Shown here: piece by piece, positions 27,016 to 35,022 of the stretch
How the letters are laid out: the number at the start of each line of letters is the position of its first letter
Position numbering within the stretch: position 1 is the stretch's first letter
NCBI RefSeq assembly: GCF_004310295.1
Contig: NZ_SISB01000050.1
Span: forward strand, 1-46,946
Source: Pseudomonas sp. BGI-2
Lineage (GTDB): Bacteria > Pseudomonadota > Gammaproteobacteria > Pseudomonadales > Pseudomonadaceae
Direction: 5' to 3'
Length of the DNA stretch: 46,946 nucleotides
Program-made: the position numbers and the translations under genes
Notes under the pieces: generated by a model
What the model was told of the DNA's origin: nothing
Seen by the model: only the letters and a program-made list of their open reading frames with translations
Databases searched by the model: none

Positions 27016-27471
27016 TCAGCCGATCTCGGCGGCGCGTTTGACCGCTGCACGGATCCTTGGGTAGGTGCCGCAGCGGCAGATATTGCCGGAGAGCGCCTGA
27101 TCGATGTCGCTGTCGGTCGGTTTGGGGATCTTCGCCAGTAACGCGGCGGCGGACATGATCTGCCCGGACTGGCAGTAACCGCACTGCACCACGTCGAGTT
27201 CGGCCCAGGCTTGCTGCACCGGGTGCGAGCCGTCGGTTGACAGGCCTTCGATGGTGAGGATTTTTTGCCCGTGGGCCACTGCGGTGACGGGCGTGATGCA
27301 GGAACGCAGCGGCGCACCGTCGACGTGCACGGTGCAGGCGCCGCACTGGGCCATGCCGCAACCGAATTTGGTGCCCGTCAGGTGCGCGACATCGCGCAGG
27401 ACCCAGAGCAGCGGCATGTCCGCGGGGACATCCAGCTCCTGATCCTTGCCATTGATGTTCAGGGTCAGCAT
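27016..27471 (-). CDS. 2Fe-2S subunit of the molybdenum hydroxylase (IorA-like)
   Basis: A 151-residue small subunit with two iron-sulfur domains. The plant-ferredoxin-like cluster is held by C38, C43, C46 and C58 (GCGMAQCGACTVHVDG), and the C-terminal cluster by C97, C100, C132 and C134 (QCGYCQSGQ, GNICRCGTYPRI). It moves electrons from the Mo centre to the cytochrome. It lacks a signal peptide and is presumably carried across the membrane with the Tat-tagged large subunit. GAGGAA lies six bases before the ATG. It is the first gene of the three-gene operon. Confidence 0.93.
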   Translation of the reverse strand: MLTLNINGKDQELDVPADMPLLWVLRDVAHLTGTKFGCGMAQCGACTVHVDGAPLRSCITPVTAVAHGQKILTIEGLSTDGSHPVQQAWAELDVVQCGYCQSGQIMSAAALLAKIPKPTDSDIDQALSGNICRCGTYPRIRAAVKRAAEIG

Positions 27472-27803
27472 TGCGAATTCCTCAGACTCACGGTGTTCTG
27501 AAGGGGCGTCGCTGTGACAACAGAATGCCTACGCGCGCCTCGGGTGATCCCTTCAGCTAAGCGCAAATTGCCGGTTGAGACGGGTTCATCGACCACCGGT
27601 CACATGAAGAAGACTGAAATGGCGCGCTCTGTAGCAGCTGTCGTTGTGGCGAGGGGATTTATCCCCGTTCGGCTGCGAAGCAGTCGTGAAACCTGTGATC
27701 GCGGTTTTCCTGAAACACCGCATCATCTGATTTCACGACTGCTGCGCAGCCGAACGGGGATAAATCCCCTCGCCACAACGGCAGATACGGACAGGGTTGA
27801 GGT
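27472..27803. other. Intergenic region between iorA-like gene and SDR gene
   Basis: No gene seen. It includes the promoter side of the molybdenum hydroxylase operon (27472-27640) and a long REP pair (listed separately) that ends just before the SDR stop codon. Confidence 0.6.
27642..27780. repeat. REP pair (BIME), GTGGCGAGGGGATTTATCC family
   Basis: Two 50-bp arms at 27642-27691 and 27731-27780 are inverse complements with a single mismatch and 39 bp between them. Each arm also has its own short hairpin (GGGGATTTATCCCC). The family is the same as the more diverged pair at 6951-7070. Confidence 0.93.
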
Positions 27804-28649
27804 TTAGAAATCGGTGGAGACCGACACTTCACGCCATGTCTGCAACTCATCGGCGACGAAGGCGTTCTTGGCTTCGATCGCCGCGACGCAGTCACTGCCC
27901 AGCGGTAAGCGCAGCGGTGCTTTTTTCGCTTCCACCAGGGTGATCATGGTCTGCGCGAGCTTGTCCGGGTCGCCCGGCTGATTCAGGGTCACGGCCTTGG
28001 CAATTTTGCGTACTTCACCCGCGGTGCTGTCGTAGTCGGCAATCGTTGACGGGGGTTCCACCAGCGAATTGCCTTCGAGGAATTCGGTGCGGAAGTATCC
28101 AGGCTCGACAACCGTGACTTTGACCCCCACCGGCGCCAATTCGGCGTGCAGCGCCTCGCTCAGCCCTTCAACGGCAAACTTGGTCGAGCAATAGACGCCG
28201 AAGCCCGGCCCCGACGCGTAACCGCCCACCGATGACAGATTGATCACGTGCCCACTGCGAGCGGCGCGCATGTACGGCAGGACGGCGCGAGTGACGTTCA
28301 GCAAGCCGAAGACACTGGTTTCGTACACACGTCGCACCTCGTCGGCGCTGGCTTGTTCCACCGCGCCCAGCAAGCCGAAGCCCGCGTTGTTAACCAGCAC
28401 GTCGATACGCCCGAAGTGATCGATGGCCGCCTTGGCGACGGCAACGCCTTGCGCTTCGTTGGTCACATCGAGGGACACGGCGAGCAACGCGGATTGAGTG
28501 CCGAAACGCTGGGTGACGCTGCTGGCATCACGAGCGGTAGCCACCACCGCATCGCCATTGGCCAGTGCAGCGGCGGCGATCTTTGCGCCGATACCGCGGG
28601 AAGCGCCAGTGATGAGCCAGACACGTTTGAAGGTGGGGGAAGTGGTCAT
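27804..28649 (-). CDS. Short-chain dehydrogenase/reductase
   Basis: A 281-residue classical SDR from the ATG at 28649, preceded by AAGGAAC; the longer frame adds 11 residues with no support. The nucleotide loop is TGASRGIG (near residues 14-21), the NNAG motif is at about 92-95, and the active site is S144-ish with YCSTK. A longer C-terminus than usual suggests the subgroup of NAD(P)H oxidoreductases acting on aldehydes or ketones. The substrate is unknown. It is divergent from a broken LysR gene that probably once controlled it. Confidence 0.88.
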   Translation of the reverse strand: MTTSPTFKRVWLITGASRGIGAKIAAAALANGDAVVATARDASSVTQRFGTQSALLAVSLDVTNEAQGVAVAKAAIDHFGRIDVLVNNAGFGLLGAVEQASADEVRRVYETSVFGLLNVTRAVLPYMRAARSGHVINLSSVGGYASGPGFGVYCSTKFAVEGLSEALHAELAPVGVKVTVVEPGYFRTEFLEGNSLVEPPSTIADYDSTAGEVRKIAKAVTLNQPGDPDKLAQTMITLVEAKKAPLRLPLGSDCVAAIEAKNAFVADELQTWREVSVSTDF

Positions 28650-28761
28650 GATCGAGTTCCTTGTTTGGGTTGGGGTGAGCACAAGGTACGCAGGAAGATT
28701 GGTCGGAAAAATACCCTCGTGTTACAAGCACTATGAAACTGTCTTTCATAATGACGCCGAC

Positions 28762-29637
28762 ATGAATCACGACCCGTTCGATGGCTTGACCGAGTTTCTG
28801 GCGGTGGCCGAGCATAAAAGCTTCACCGTTGCCGCCACCCGGTTGGCGGTGACGCCCACGGCGGTCAGCCACGCGATCAAACTGCTGTAGCGGCGCAGCG
28901 GCGTATTGCTGTTCCAGCGCACGACTCGCCGAGTGGCGTTGACCGAGGCCGGTGCCAGCCTGTTCGCCCGTCTGCGCCCGGCGGCCAGATCAACCGATGG
29001 GCACGCTGCGCATCACCGCGCCGCGCTTGTCCGGCGCGTTGTTGATCGAGCCACTGATGCCGCTGTTCCGCCAGGCTTATCCGCAGGTCAGCCTCGACAT
29101 CTCCCTGGACGACGCCACGGTCGATCTGATGGAGAGCGGATTCGATGCCGGGATTCGGCTGGGAGAGTCCATCGAGAAAGACATGATCGCCGTGCGCCTG
29201 ACACCGGACCTGCAATGGTCGGTGGTGGGTTCGCCGGCTTACTTCGCCAAGGCCGGCAAACCGCTCAGCCCGGAAGCGCTGACCCGGCATGAGTGCATCG
29301 GCTTCCGCTTCGCCAACTCCGGCAGCACGCATCGCTGGGAGTTTCGCCGTGACGGGCGAGACTTCACGGTGGGCGTCGAGAGTGGCGTGATTGTCAATGA
29401 TCGCAAGCTCTGATCTCCGCAGCCCGAAACGGGCTCGGACTCGCTTACGCCTGCAATCTGGAGATCATCGACGAGCTGGCGAACGGTCAACTGGAGCGAG
29501 TGCTGCAGCCGTTTGTGCCGTTGAGTTCGGCGTTGTACCTGTATTTCCCGAGCCGCACCCAGACTCAACCGAAACTGCGCGCCTTCATCGATATGGCCAC
29601 GCAGTGGATCGCTGAACGCGGTGGTCTGGGGCGTTAG
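28762..29637 (+). pseudogene. LysR-family regulator, broken by a stop codon and two frame changes
   Basis: The reading frame from the ATG at 28762 (MNHDPFDGLTEFLAVAEHKS) is a normal LysR start, but it ends in a TAG at 28888-28890 where family members have a Glu or similar residue after AIKLL. Downstream sequence continues the family in the same frame (LLFQRTTRRVALTEAGASLF), until a deletion near 28980-28990 joins ARLRPA directly to a PMGTLRITAPR frame. That frame ends near 29411 with an apparent 2-bp CT duplication, after which ARNGLGLAYACN and a normal C-terminus follow in another frame. Three independent lesions make a functional product unlikely. The divergent SDR gene is the likely lost target. 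Confidence 0.9.
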
Positions 29638-30788
29638 AGCCTCGGCTTGAGCAAGATGCCGGTGTAGTGCATGAGAAACAGGCCGAAAGCACTGCTCCAA
29701 AGGAGCGCTGAGAGGCCCAGCCCCAGCCCGAAAAACGGTACAACAAACACCCGGCTCACACCGGCGATCACCAGTAAGGCAAAACCCAGCACCACGGTGT
29801 TCGATGGCTGCAACAGTCGCCCGGTATGACCCAGGCTGACCCGCGCAATCATTGCCAGTATCAGCCCGCCGATACCACCGACGGCCAATGAGTGCGTGGC
29901 CAGACTTTGTTGCGGCATCAAGCCGGTGTGCCACAACGCCATCGCCAACGGGGCAACCACCAGCCAGGCATAAGCGAGGTACAGCGACCAGAGCAGCGGT
30001 ACGCGCCAAAGGCCCCGATCATGCCAGCGCAACAAGCGCAGCAGGTGCAACGCGCCCATCAGCAGAAACAACGCCCCCAGCCAGGGTCTGGGAGCATCGT
30101 TCAACCCACCGGCAAAGGACATGGCCGCGAGCAGGCTGCTCAGCAACAACACTTTGGTTGGCAACGGGTGAGCGGCGGGTGCGGCGGCACGGTTCAAGCC
30201 GCGCTGGATAAAGAAGGGAATGACCCGGCCACCAATCACCGTCATAAGCGCCGCCACTAGCCACAAGGCCGCCAACACGCCACGCCGTTGCAGGCCCGCG
30301 TCATCCATCGCGATCCCCCACAACGTCATGCCCTGACAACCAGCCATCAGCGCAATCACCAACAGAATCGGGTAGTTGTCGCGCTTGCCGGCGGCCACCA
30401 GATCCCGTCCAATCGCCCAGGCCAGAAGCGGTAGAAACGGCACTTGCAACACCAGCAGCACGCTATCGGAAACGGGTAGCAACCAGGCCAGTCGCGCCAG
30501 CAGCCATACCAGCACAAGCCCCATCAAGGGCCAGCCGTTGAGGCCAGGGCGTCCGGTCCAGTTGGGCACTGCGGTAAGCAGGAACCCGGCGATAATTGCC
30601 GTGGCAAAACCAAACGGCATTTCATGCCGGTGCCAGGCCAGCATCCCGCCAACAGGTTGCGCATCGGGCAGTCGCCCGTAGAGCCAAAGCGCCCAGATCG
30701 CCACCGCGATCGCAGCAAACCCGGCACCTGCCAAAAAGAACGGTCGAAAGCCGAGACTGAAGACTGGCGCAGCGGCGAGTCGGCGCAT
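29634..30788 (-). CDS. nnrS: NnrS family haem-copper membrane protein
   Basis: A 384-residue polytopic protein with about 12 hydrophobic segments and the NnrS signature near the N-terminus (SLGFRPFFLAG at 11-21, HRHEMPFG at 53-60). NnrS proteins are membrane haem proteins linked to nitric oxide stress relief and denitrification. Its 5' end abuts ppyR (the ATG at 30788 touches the ppyR stop), so both are co-transcribed, as with PA2662-PA2663 in P. aeruginosa. The 3' end overlaps the end of the LysR pseudogene by four bases. The upstream control region suggests induction by NO. Confidence 0.9.
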   Translation of the reverse strand: MRRLAAAPVFSLGFRPFFLAGAGFAAIAVAIWALWLYGRLPDAQPVGGMLAWHRHEMPFGFATAIIAGFLLTAVPNWTGRPGLNGWPLMGLVLVWLLARLAWLLPVSDSVLLVLQVPFLPLLAWAIGRDLVAAGKRDNYPILLVIALMAGCQGMTLWGIAMDDAGLQRRGVLAALWLVAALMTVIGGRVIPFFIQRGLNRAAAPAAHPLPTKVLLLSSLLAAMSFAGGLNDAPRPWLGALFLLMGALHLLRLLRWHDRGLWRVPLLWSLYLAYAWLVVAPLAMALWHTGLMPQQSLATHSLAVGGIGGLILAMIARVSLGHTGRLLQPSNTVVLGFALLVIAGVSRVFVVPFFGLGLGLSALLWSSAFGLFLMHYTGILLKPRL

Positions 30789-31036
30789 CAGGCGACCGCC
30801 CCGACCAGGCCTTTACCCAAGCGATGCTGGGCCAGCAGGCGCATAACGTAGCCAATTTTGAGCAAGGTCGGCCCGATAATGGTCATGGCATGCATCGTCA
30901 CCAGGGCGACAATCGGCAAATGACCGTCGTAGAGGTAAGCGCCGTAGATACCCATCAAAAGCAGCGCCAGGCCAGCGCCAAGTACGCGACTCGACAAGTG
31001 CAGAACGTTCTGAGGATTGATGAAGAAATCGAACAT
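30788..31036 (-). CDS. ppyR: PpyR-like small membrane protein
   Basis: An 82-residue protein with two or three transmembrane helices (about 17-36, 41-63) and a short basic tail. It corresponds by size, look and neighbour to P. aeruginosa PpyR (PA2663), reported to influence psl exopolysaccharide and pyoverdine expression; its mechanism is unresolved. A good ribosome site (CAGGAG, eight bases upstream) precedes the ATG at 31036. It overlaps nnrS by one base. The sigma-54-like promoter and three GT-N7-AC sites lie just upstream. The symbol rests on context plus general resemblance. Confidence 0.7.
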   Translation of the reverse strand: MFDFFINPQNVLHLSSRVLGAGLALLLMGIYGAYLYDGHLPIVALVTMHAMTIIGPTLLKIGYVMRLLAQHRLGKGLVGAVA

Positions 31037-31076
31037 TTTCCGTACTCCTGAAGCAGTTCAGTTGTACGTTTTACTT

Positions 31077-31092
31077 ATCAAGTCTCGTGCCA
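31077..31092 (-). promoter_or_regulatory. Candidate sigma-54 promoter of ppyR-nnrS
   Basis: On the minus strand TGGCAC (31092-31087) is followed after exactly five bases by TTGAT (31081-31077). The consensus is TGGCAC-N5-TTGCW; only the C of the -12 GC pair is changed. The predicted start is near 31066, about 30 bases before the ppyR ATG. Confidence 0.65.
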
Positions 31093-31133
31093 GTTTTTTT
31101 ATCCATTTAAATCAGTAACCTGAAGAAAATAGA

Positions 31134-31190
31134 GTCATATCGACCACTTGCCGAAGTAGTCTGTATGACTCACACAATTGTCATTTTGAC
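31134..31190 (-). promoter_or_regulatory. Three GT-N7-AC sites (NorR/FhpR-type enhancers)
   Basis: GTCATATCGAC (31134-31144), GTATGACTCAC (31163-31173) and GTCATTTTGAC (31180-31190) each fit the NorR core GT-N7-AC; the last is a perfect GTCA-N3-TGAC palindrome. They lie about 40-100 bp upstream of the sigma-54-like promoter, the distance expected for NorR-class activators. NorR binds three such sites at norVW in E. coli. Confidence 0.6.
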
Positions 31191-31299
31191 TCAGACACAT
31201 CTATACCTGCGGGCAAATGTCGATCTACGGTCCAGCCAATCGACTACAAGCTGGCTACGCTGATAATCCAGCATGTGTAACTCGTAGAGGAGCACCACC

Positions 31300-31797
31300 A
31301 TGCAGCGCGTACAAAAACTGACTCCCTGCCTCTGGTTCGACAATCAGGCCGAAGAAGCGGCGAAGTTTTACTGTTCGATCTTCGATCATTCAAAAATCAC
31401 CGCCCTCACTCACTACGGCAAGGCCGGCCAAGAGGTTCATGGCATGCCTGAAGGCTCGGTGCTGACGGTCAGTTTCGAACTCGACGGACAGCCGATGACA
31501 GGCCTGAATGGCGGTTCGGTTTTCACATTCAGCGAAGCGGTTTCATTTCAGGTCAATTGCCAGACCCAGGATGAAGTCGACCATTTCTGGGGCGCCCTTT
31601 CCGCCCATCCAGAGAACGAGCAGTGCGGGTGGGTCAAGGACAAATTCGGTTTGTCCTGGCAGATCGTGCCGGTCGCCATGATGGACATGCTGAAAGACCC
31701 CGACACGAAGAAATCACAACGCGCCATGCAAGCCATGATGCAGATGAAAAAACTCGACATCGCCGCACTGCAGCGAGCCTTTAACGGCGAGAGCTAA
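31300..31797 (+). CDS. VOC superfamily protein, PhnB/YjdN-like
   Basis: A 165-residue protein of the VOC superfamily, in the group often labelled 3-demethylubiquinone-9 3-methyltransferase domain (PhnB-like). Landmarks are TPCLWFDNQAEEAAKFYCSIF at the start (about residues 9-29), FTFSEAVSFQVNCQTQDEVDHFW in the second module and DKFGLSWQIVP. The last 40 residues form a helix rich in Met and Lys. No enzyme activity is established for this group. A strong ribosome site (GAGGAGC) precedes the ATG. It is divergent from ppyR and is followed 35 bp later by an AraC gene on the same strand. Confidence 0.85.
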   Translation: MQRVQKLTPCLWFDNQAEEAAKFYCSIFDHSKITALTHYGKAGQEVHGMPEGSVLTVSFELDGQPMTGLNGGSVFTFSEAVSFQVNCQTQDEVDHFWGALSAHPENEQCGWVKDKFGLSWQIVPVAMMDMLKDPDTKKSQRAMQAMMQMKKLDIAALQRAFNGES

Positions 31798-31832
31798 TAC
31801 ACTCCGTTGCTGGCCTGCCGAGGACACTGACG

Positions 31833-32666
31833 ATGAAGCACACCGTTGCCAAAGACGCTGACAAAGCACCCCGCTTCTGGCGCGACGATGCCCTGCCCTT
31901 CATCGAAGCCCGATCCATCGCCGACGGCCGGGAGGTTTGCTACACCCGGCATGCCCACGAGCACTTTTCCATCGGTGCGATCACCGCCGGGCGCAGTACC
32001 TACCTTCATGAGCAAGCGCAGTTCCAGGTCAGCGCCGGCACCGTGGTGTTGATGAACCCCGATGATGTCCATGCCTGCAATCCCATCGACAACCAGCCGT
32101 GGTCATACTTGATGTTGTACGTCGAGACGCCCTGGCTGACCGATTTGCAACATCAGTTCGGCTTCAGCCAGGAGTTGGCGTTTCGGCGGTTTTCCGTTAC
32201 CCACACCCGCGATGTCAACCTGTTCGCAGGCCTGAACGATTTGTACGAAATACTGGTTGATCCGCTGCAGGACGTGTTGTGCAAACACAGTGCGGCGGTG
32301 GAGTTTTTTACCGATGTGCAACAGCGGCTCAACCCGATCGATCAACCGCTGCGCGAGCCCAATTTCAAGCTGGAACGGGCCGCCGACTACATCCGCGACC
32401 ACTGCACACGCCAGCTCAAGCTCGAGGACATTTGCGAGGCGGCTCAACTGTCGCCGTCCTACCTGATTCGCGCCTTCAAACACCATTACGGCATGACGCC
32501 CCACGCCTTTCTGGTCAACCGGCGCATCCAGTTCGCCCGTGATCAATTGCGCAACGGCAAGTTGATTGCCGATGTAGCGCTGGAAGCGGGATTTGCGGAT
32601 CAGGCGCATTTTCAGCGGGTATTCAAACAGCATCTGGCGGCCACACCGGGGCAATATCGAGGCTGA
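31833..32666 (+). CDS. AraC-family transcriptional regulator
   Basis: A 277-residue regulator with an N-terminal cupin-like sensing domain (about 15-150; ARHAHEHFSIGAITAG-type motif) and two helix-turn-helices in the C-terminal 100 residues (LEDICEAAQLSPSYLIRAFK, then IADVALEAGFADQAHFQRVFK). It ends ATPGQYRG. AraC proteins of this layout often control an adjacent exporter; the convergent LysE gene starts next to its stop codon and is a possible target. GAGGA lies about eight bases before the start. The effector is unknown. Confidence 0.9.
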   Translation: MKHTVAKDADKAPRFWRDDALPFIEARSIADGREVCYTRHAHEHFSIGAITAGRSTYLHEQAQFQVSAGTVVLMNPDDVHACNPIDNQPWSYLMLYVETPWLTDLQHQFGFSQELAFRRFSVTHTRDVNLFAGLNDLYEILVDPLQDVLCKHSAAVEFFTDVQQRLNPIDQPLREPNFKLERAADYIRDHCTRQLKLEDICEAAQLSPSYLIRAFKHHYGMTPHAFLVNRRIQFARDQLRNGKLIADVALEAGFADQAHFQRVFKQHLAATPGQYRG

Positions 32667-33254
32667 TCAGGGTAACAACAGGTACGCCGCACACACCGCC
32701 AACAGAAACGCCATGATCCGGTTGAACAGGCGCATGCCCGCAGGATTGCTCAAGTAACCTTGCAAAAAGGTGCCAGCGTAAGCCCAGCAACCAACGGATA
32801 CGTAGCAGATTACCAAGTACACCGCCGCGAACTGCCAGACCAACCGCGCCTCGCCATCCGCGACGAAGGCGCCCATCCCCGCTACACACGCCAGCCAGGC
32901 TTTCGGGTTGAGCCATTGCATCACCGCGCCATACAACAGCGACGGTGCCCGGCGCGACTTTTTTGCATCGATTCGACCATCGTCCGCCGCCAGCTTCCAG
33001 GCCATGAACAACAGAAACGCCACACCCGCCAGTTGCACCACCCGCGTCAGCGCCGGCCACAGCTGCAACACCTCATGCAAACCCAGGCCCATCAACACCA
33101 GCAATAAAACGAACCCCAGCGTGGCCCCGGCCACATGCCGCTGACTGGCGCGAAAACCGAACTGCGCCCCCGAACTCAACGCAACAATGTTCACCGGCCC
33201 CGGCGTTATCGACGCCACCAGGGCAAATGTCGCCATGGAAATAATCAGACTCAT
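32667..33254 (-). CDS. LysE/RhtB family amino-acid exporter
   Basis: A 195-residue inner-membrane translocator with six predicted helices and the family start (ATFALVASITPGPVNIVALS, residues 8-27, with the PGP motif). Such carriers expel amino acids or derivatives in exchange for protons. The middle helix region LLFMAWKLAADD and QWLNPKAWLA are also characteristic. Its stop codon abuts that of the AraC gene (tail to tail). The substrate cannot be told from sequence. Confidence 0.9.
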   Translation of the reverse strand: MSLIISMATFALVASITPGPVNIVALSSGAQFGFRASQRHVAGATLGFVLLLVLMGLGLHEVLQLWPALTRVVQLAGVAFLLFMAWKLAADDGRIDAKKSRRAPSLLYGAVMQWLNPKAWLACVAGMGAFVADGEARLVWQFAAVYLVICYVSVGCWAYAGTFLQGYLSNPAGMRLFNRIMAFLLAVCAAYLLLP

Positions 33255-33489
33255 CGCACACCTTCTTCAATTCAGGGAAACCAGCGCTCAAGGTACTGAG
33301 CGCCCTGCCCTGCGTATTGAAGAAAACTGCCCAATGCCCATGGGGATTTGTTGATGTCGCACGCTTCGTGTAATTGAGTGGACTCGCCCAAGCCGAGGCG
33401 TCTGTGCGCCACGGTGGCATTCTTATAGAAGCCAACGACAGCGAGGGCGAGTCCATTCAATTACAGGACTCGCGGCGTGCCTTTTGTGA
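33255..33489. other. Intergenic region with a 20-bp inverted repeat
   Basis: No secure gene. Arms at 33370-33389 and 33445-33464 (core GTAATTGAgTGGACTCGCCC, one mismatch) are inverse complements, 55 bp apart. A minus-strand frame of 62 codons (33272-33460, TTG start) spans the repeat and carries no motif I know, so I do not call it. A promoter for lysE would be in 33255-33360. Confidence 0.55.
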
Positions 33490-34998
33490 TCAATCATCCT
33501 CGTGCAACTTGATGCCCCGAGCATGCAGCAGATGAGGCACGATCAGCACCAGCAGCGTCAGCGCGAGGAACGACGCGGCGATGGGTTGCGTCAAAAATAT
33601 CATCCAGTCCCCTTCGCTGATGGACAGCGCATTGCGCAGCTGCTTTTCAGCCATCGGCCCCAGCAGCATGCCCACGATCACTGGCGCGACAGGGAAATCG
33701 AAACGCCGCATCAGCACCCCTCCCCAACCGATTGCCAGCATCAGCAGCAGGTCAAACGAAGAGTGGCGCATGCCGTACACGCCGATGGTGGCAAACACCA
33801 GAATCCCGGCATTCAGATACGGTCGGGGAATCTGCAACAGCTTGACCCACAACCCCACCAACGGCAGGTTTAATACCAGCAGGATGACGTTGCCGATGTA
33901 CAGGGAAGCGACAAGTGTCCAGACCAGATCACCCGATGTCTGGAACAGCATCGGCCCCGGCTGCAGGTTGTAGTTCTGGAACGCCGCCAACAGGATCGCC
34001 GCCGTGGCGGACGTCGGGATACCGAGCGTCAGCAGCGGCACCAGAGAACCGGTAGCGCTGGCATTGTTGGCCGCCTCGGGACCGGCCACCCCTTCGATGG
34101 CGCCCTCGCCCTTGCTGCCTGCGAACTCTTTCGGAAACTTGCTCAGTTTGCGTTCGGCGGAATAGGACAAGAAGGTCGGAATTTCAGCACCACCCGCCGG
34201 AATCGAACCGAACGGGAAACCGATCAGTGTTCCCCGCAACCAGGCGGGAATCGAGCGTTTCCAGTCAGCGCGTGTCATCCACAACGACGTCAACCGGTGC
34301 CGACCCGATGCTTCTTCTTTTTGATAAAGCAGGCTGTACAACGCCTCGCCCACCGCAAACAAGCCGACCGCCACGAGCACCACTTCGATGCCATCCACCA
34401 ACTCCGGCACACCCAAGGTGTAGCGGGCAATGCCCGAGGTCGAGTCCAGGCCGATCAAGCCGATGGTCAGGCCAATCCCGAGCGAGGCGAACCCCCGCAG
34501 CATCGAAGCGCCGAGCACTGCCGACACAGTCGTGAAGGACAGCACCAGAATCGCAAAATACTCCGCAGGGCCAAAATTGAGCGCCAGCGTGGCAACGATG
34601 GGGGCAAACAGGGTGAGCAGAACCGTCGCGATGGTGCCGGCGACAAACGAACCGATAGCCGCCGTCGCCAAGGCCGGCCCTGCCCGTCCGTTCCGGGCCA
34701 TGAGGTTGCCTTCCAGGGCCGTGACCATGGACGACGATTCCCCGGGCGTATTAAGCAGGATGGACGTGGTCGAACCGCCAAACTGTGCGCCGTAGTAGAT
34801 GCCGGCGAACATGATCAGCGCCCCGGTAGGATCGACCTTGGCGGTGATCGGCAACAGCAGCGCAACGGTCAGTGCAGGTCCAATCCCCGGCAAGACACCG
34901 ATGGCCGTGCCGAGCAAGCAGCCGATAAATCCCCACATCAGATTGATCGGGGTCAGCGCGGCGGCAAAACCGACGGCCAGGCTTGAGAGAATATCCAT
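33490..34998 (-). CDS. tctA: Tripartite tricarboxylate transporter, large permease TctA
   Basis: A 502-residue permease with about twelve helices and the TctA motifs GIGPALTVALLLPIT (38-52), YYGAQFGGSTTSILLNTPGE (68-87) and the later repeat GLIGFPFGSIPAGGAEIPTFLSY. AAGGAG lies nine bases before the ATG and the gene starts 24 bp after tctB ends. TctA with TctB makes the membrane channel that uses the TctC receptor to import citrate or other carboxylates, driven by a cation gradient. The tail is hydrophilic (ARGIKLHEDD). Confidence 0.93.
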   Translation of the reverse strand: MDILSSLAVGFAAALTPINLMWGFIGCLLGTAIGVLPGIGPALTVALLLPITAKVDPTGALIMFAGIYYGAQFGGSTTSILLNTPGESSSMVTALEGNLMARNGRAGPALATAAIGSFVAGTIATVLLTLFAPIVATLALNFGPAEYFAILVLSFTTVSAVLGASMLRGFASLGIGLTIGLIGLDSTSGIARYTLGVPELVDGIEVVLVAVGLFAVGEALYSLLYQKEEASGRHRLTSLWMTRADWKRSIPAWLRGTLIGFPFGSIPAGGAEIPTFLSYSAERKLSKFPKEFAGSKGEGAIEGVAGPEAANNASATGSLVPLLTLGIPTSATAAILLAAFQNYNLQPGPMLFQTSGDLVWTLVASLYIGNVILLVLNLPLVGLWVKLLQIPRPYLNAGILVFATIGVYGMRHSSFDLLLMLAIGWGGVLMRRFDFPVAPVIVGMLLGPMAEKQLRNALSISEGDWMIFLTQPIAASFLALTLLVLIVPHLLHARGIKLHEDD

Positions 34999-35022
34999 CG
35001 AGTTTATCTCCTTGGGCCGGGG

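Noticed and set aside
31068..31081. Anr/Dnr box (TTGAT-N4-ATCAA) before ppyR
   Set aside because: Only the first half-site TTGAT matches, and that is already used in the sigma-54-like -12 region.
33272..33460. Possible 62-residue small protein on the minus strand
   Set aside because: TTG start, no ribosome site evaluated as convincing, lies across an inverted repeat, and no recognised motif.
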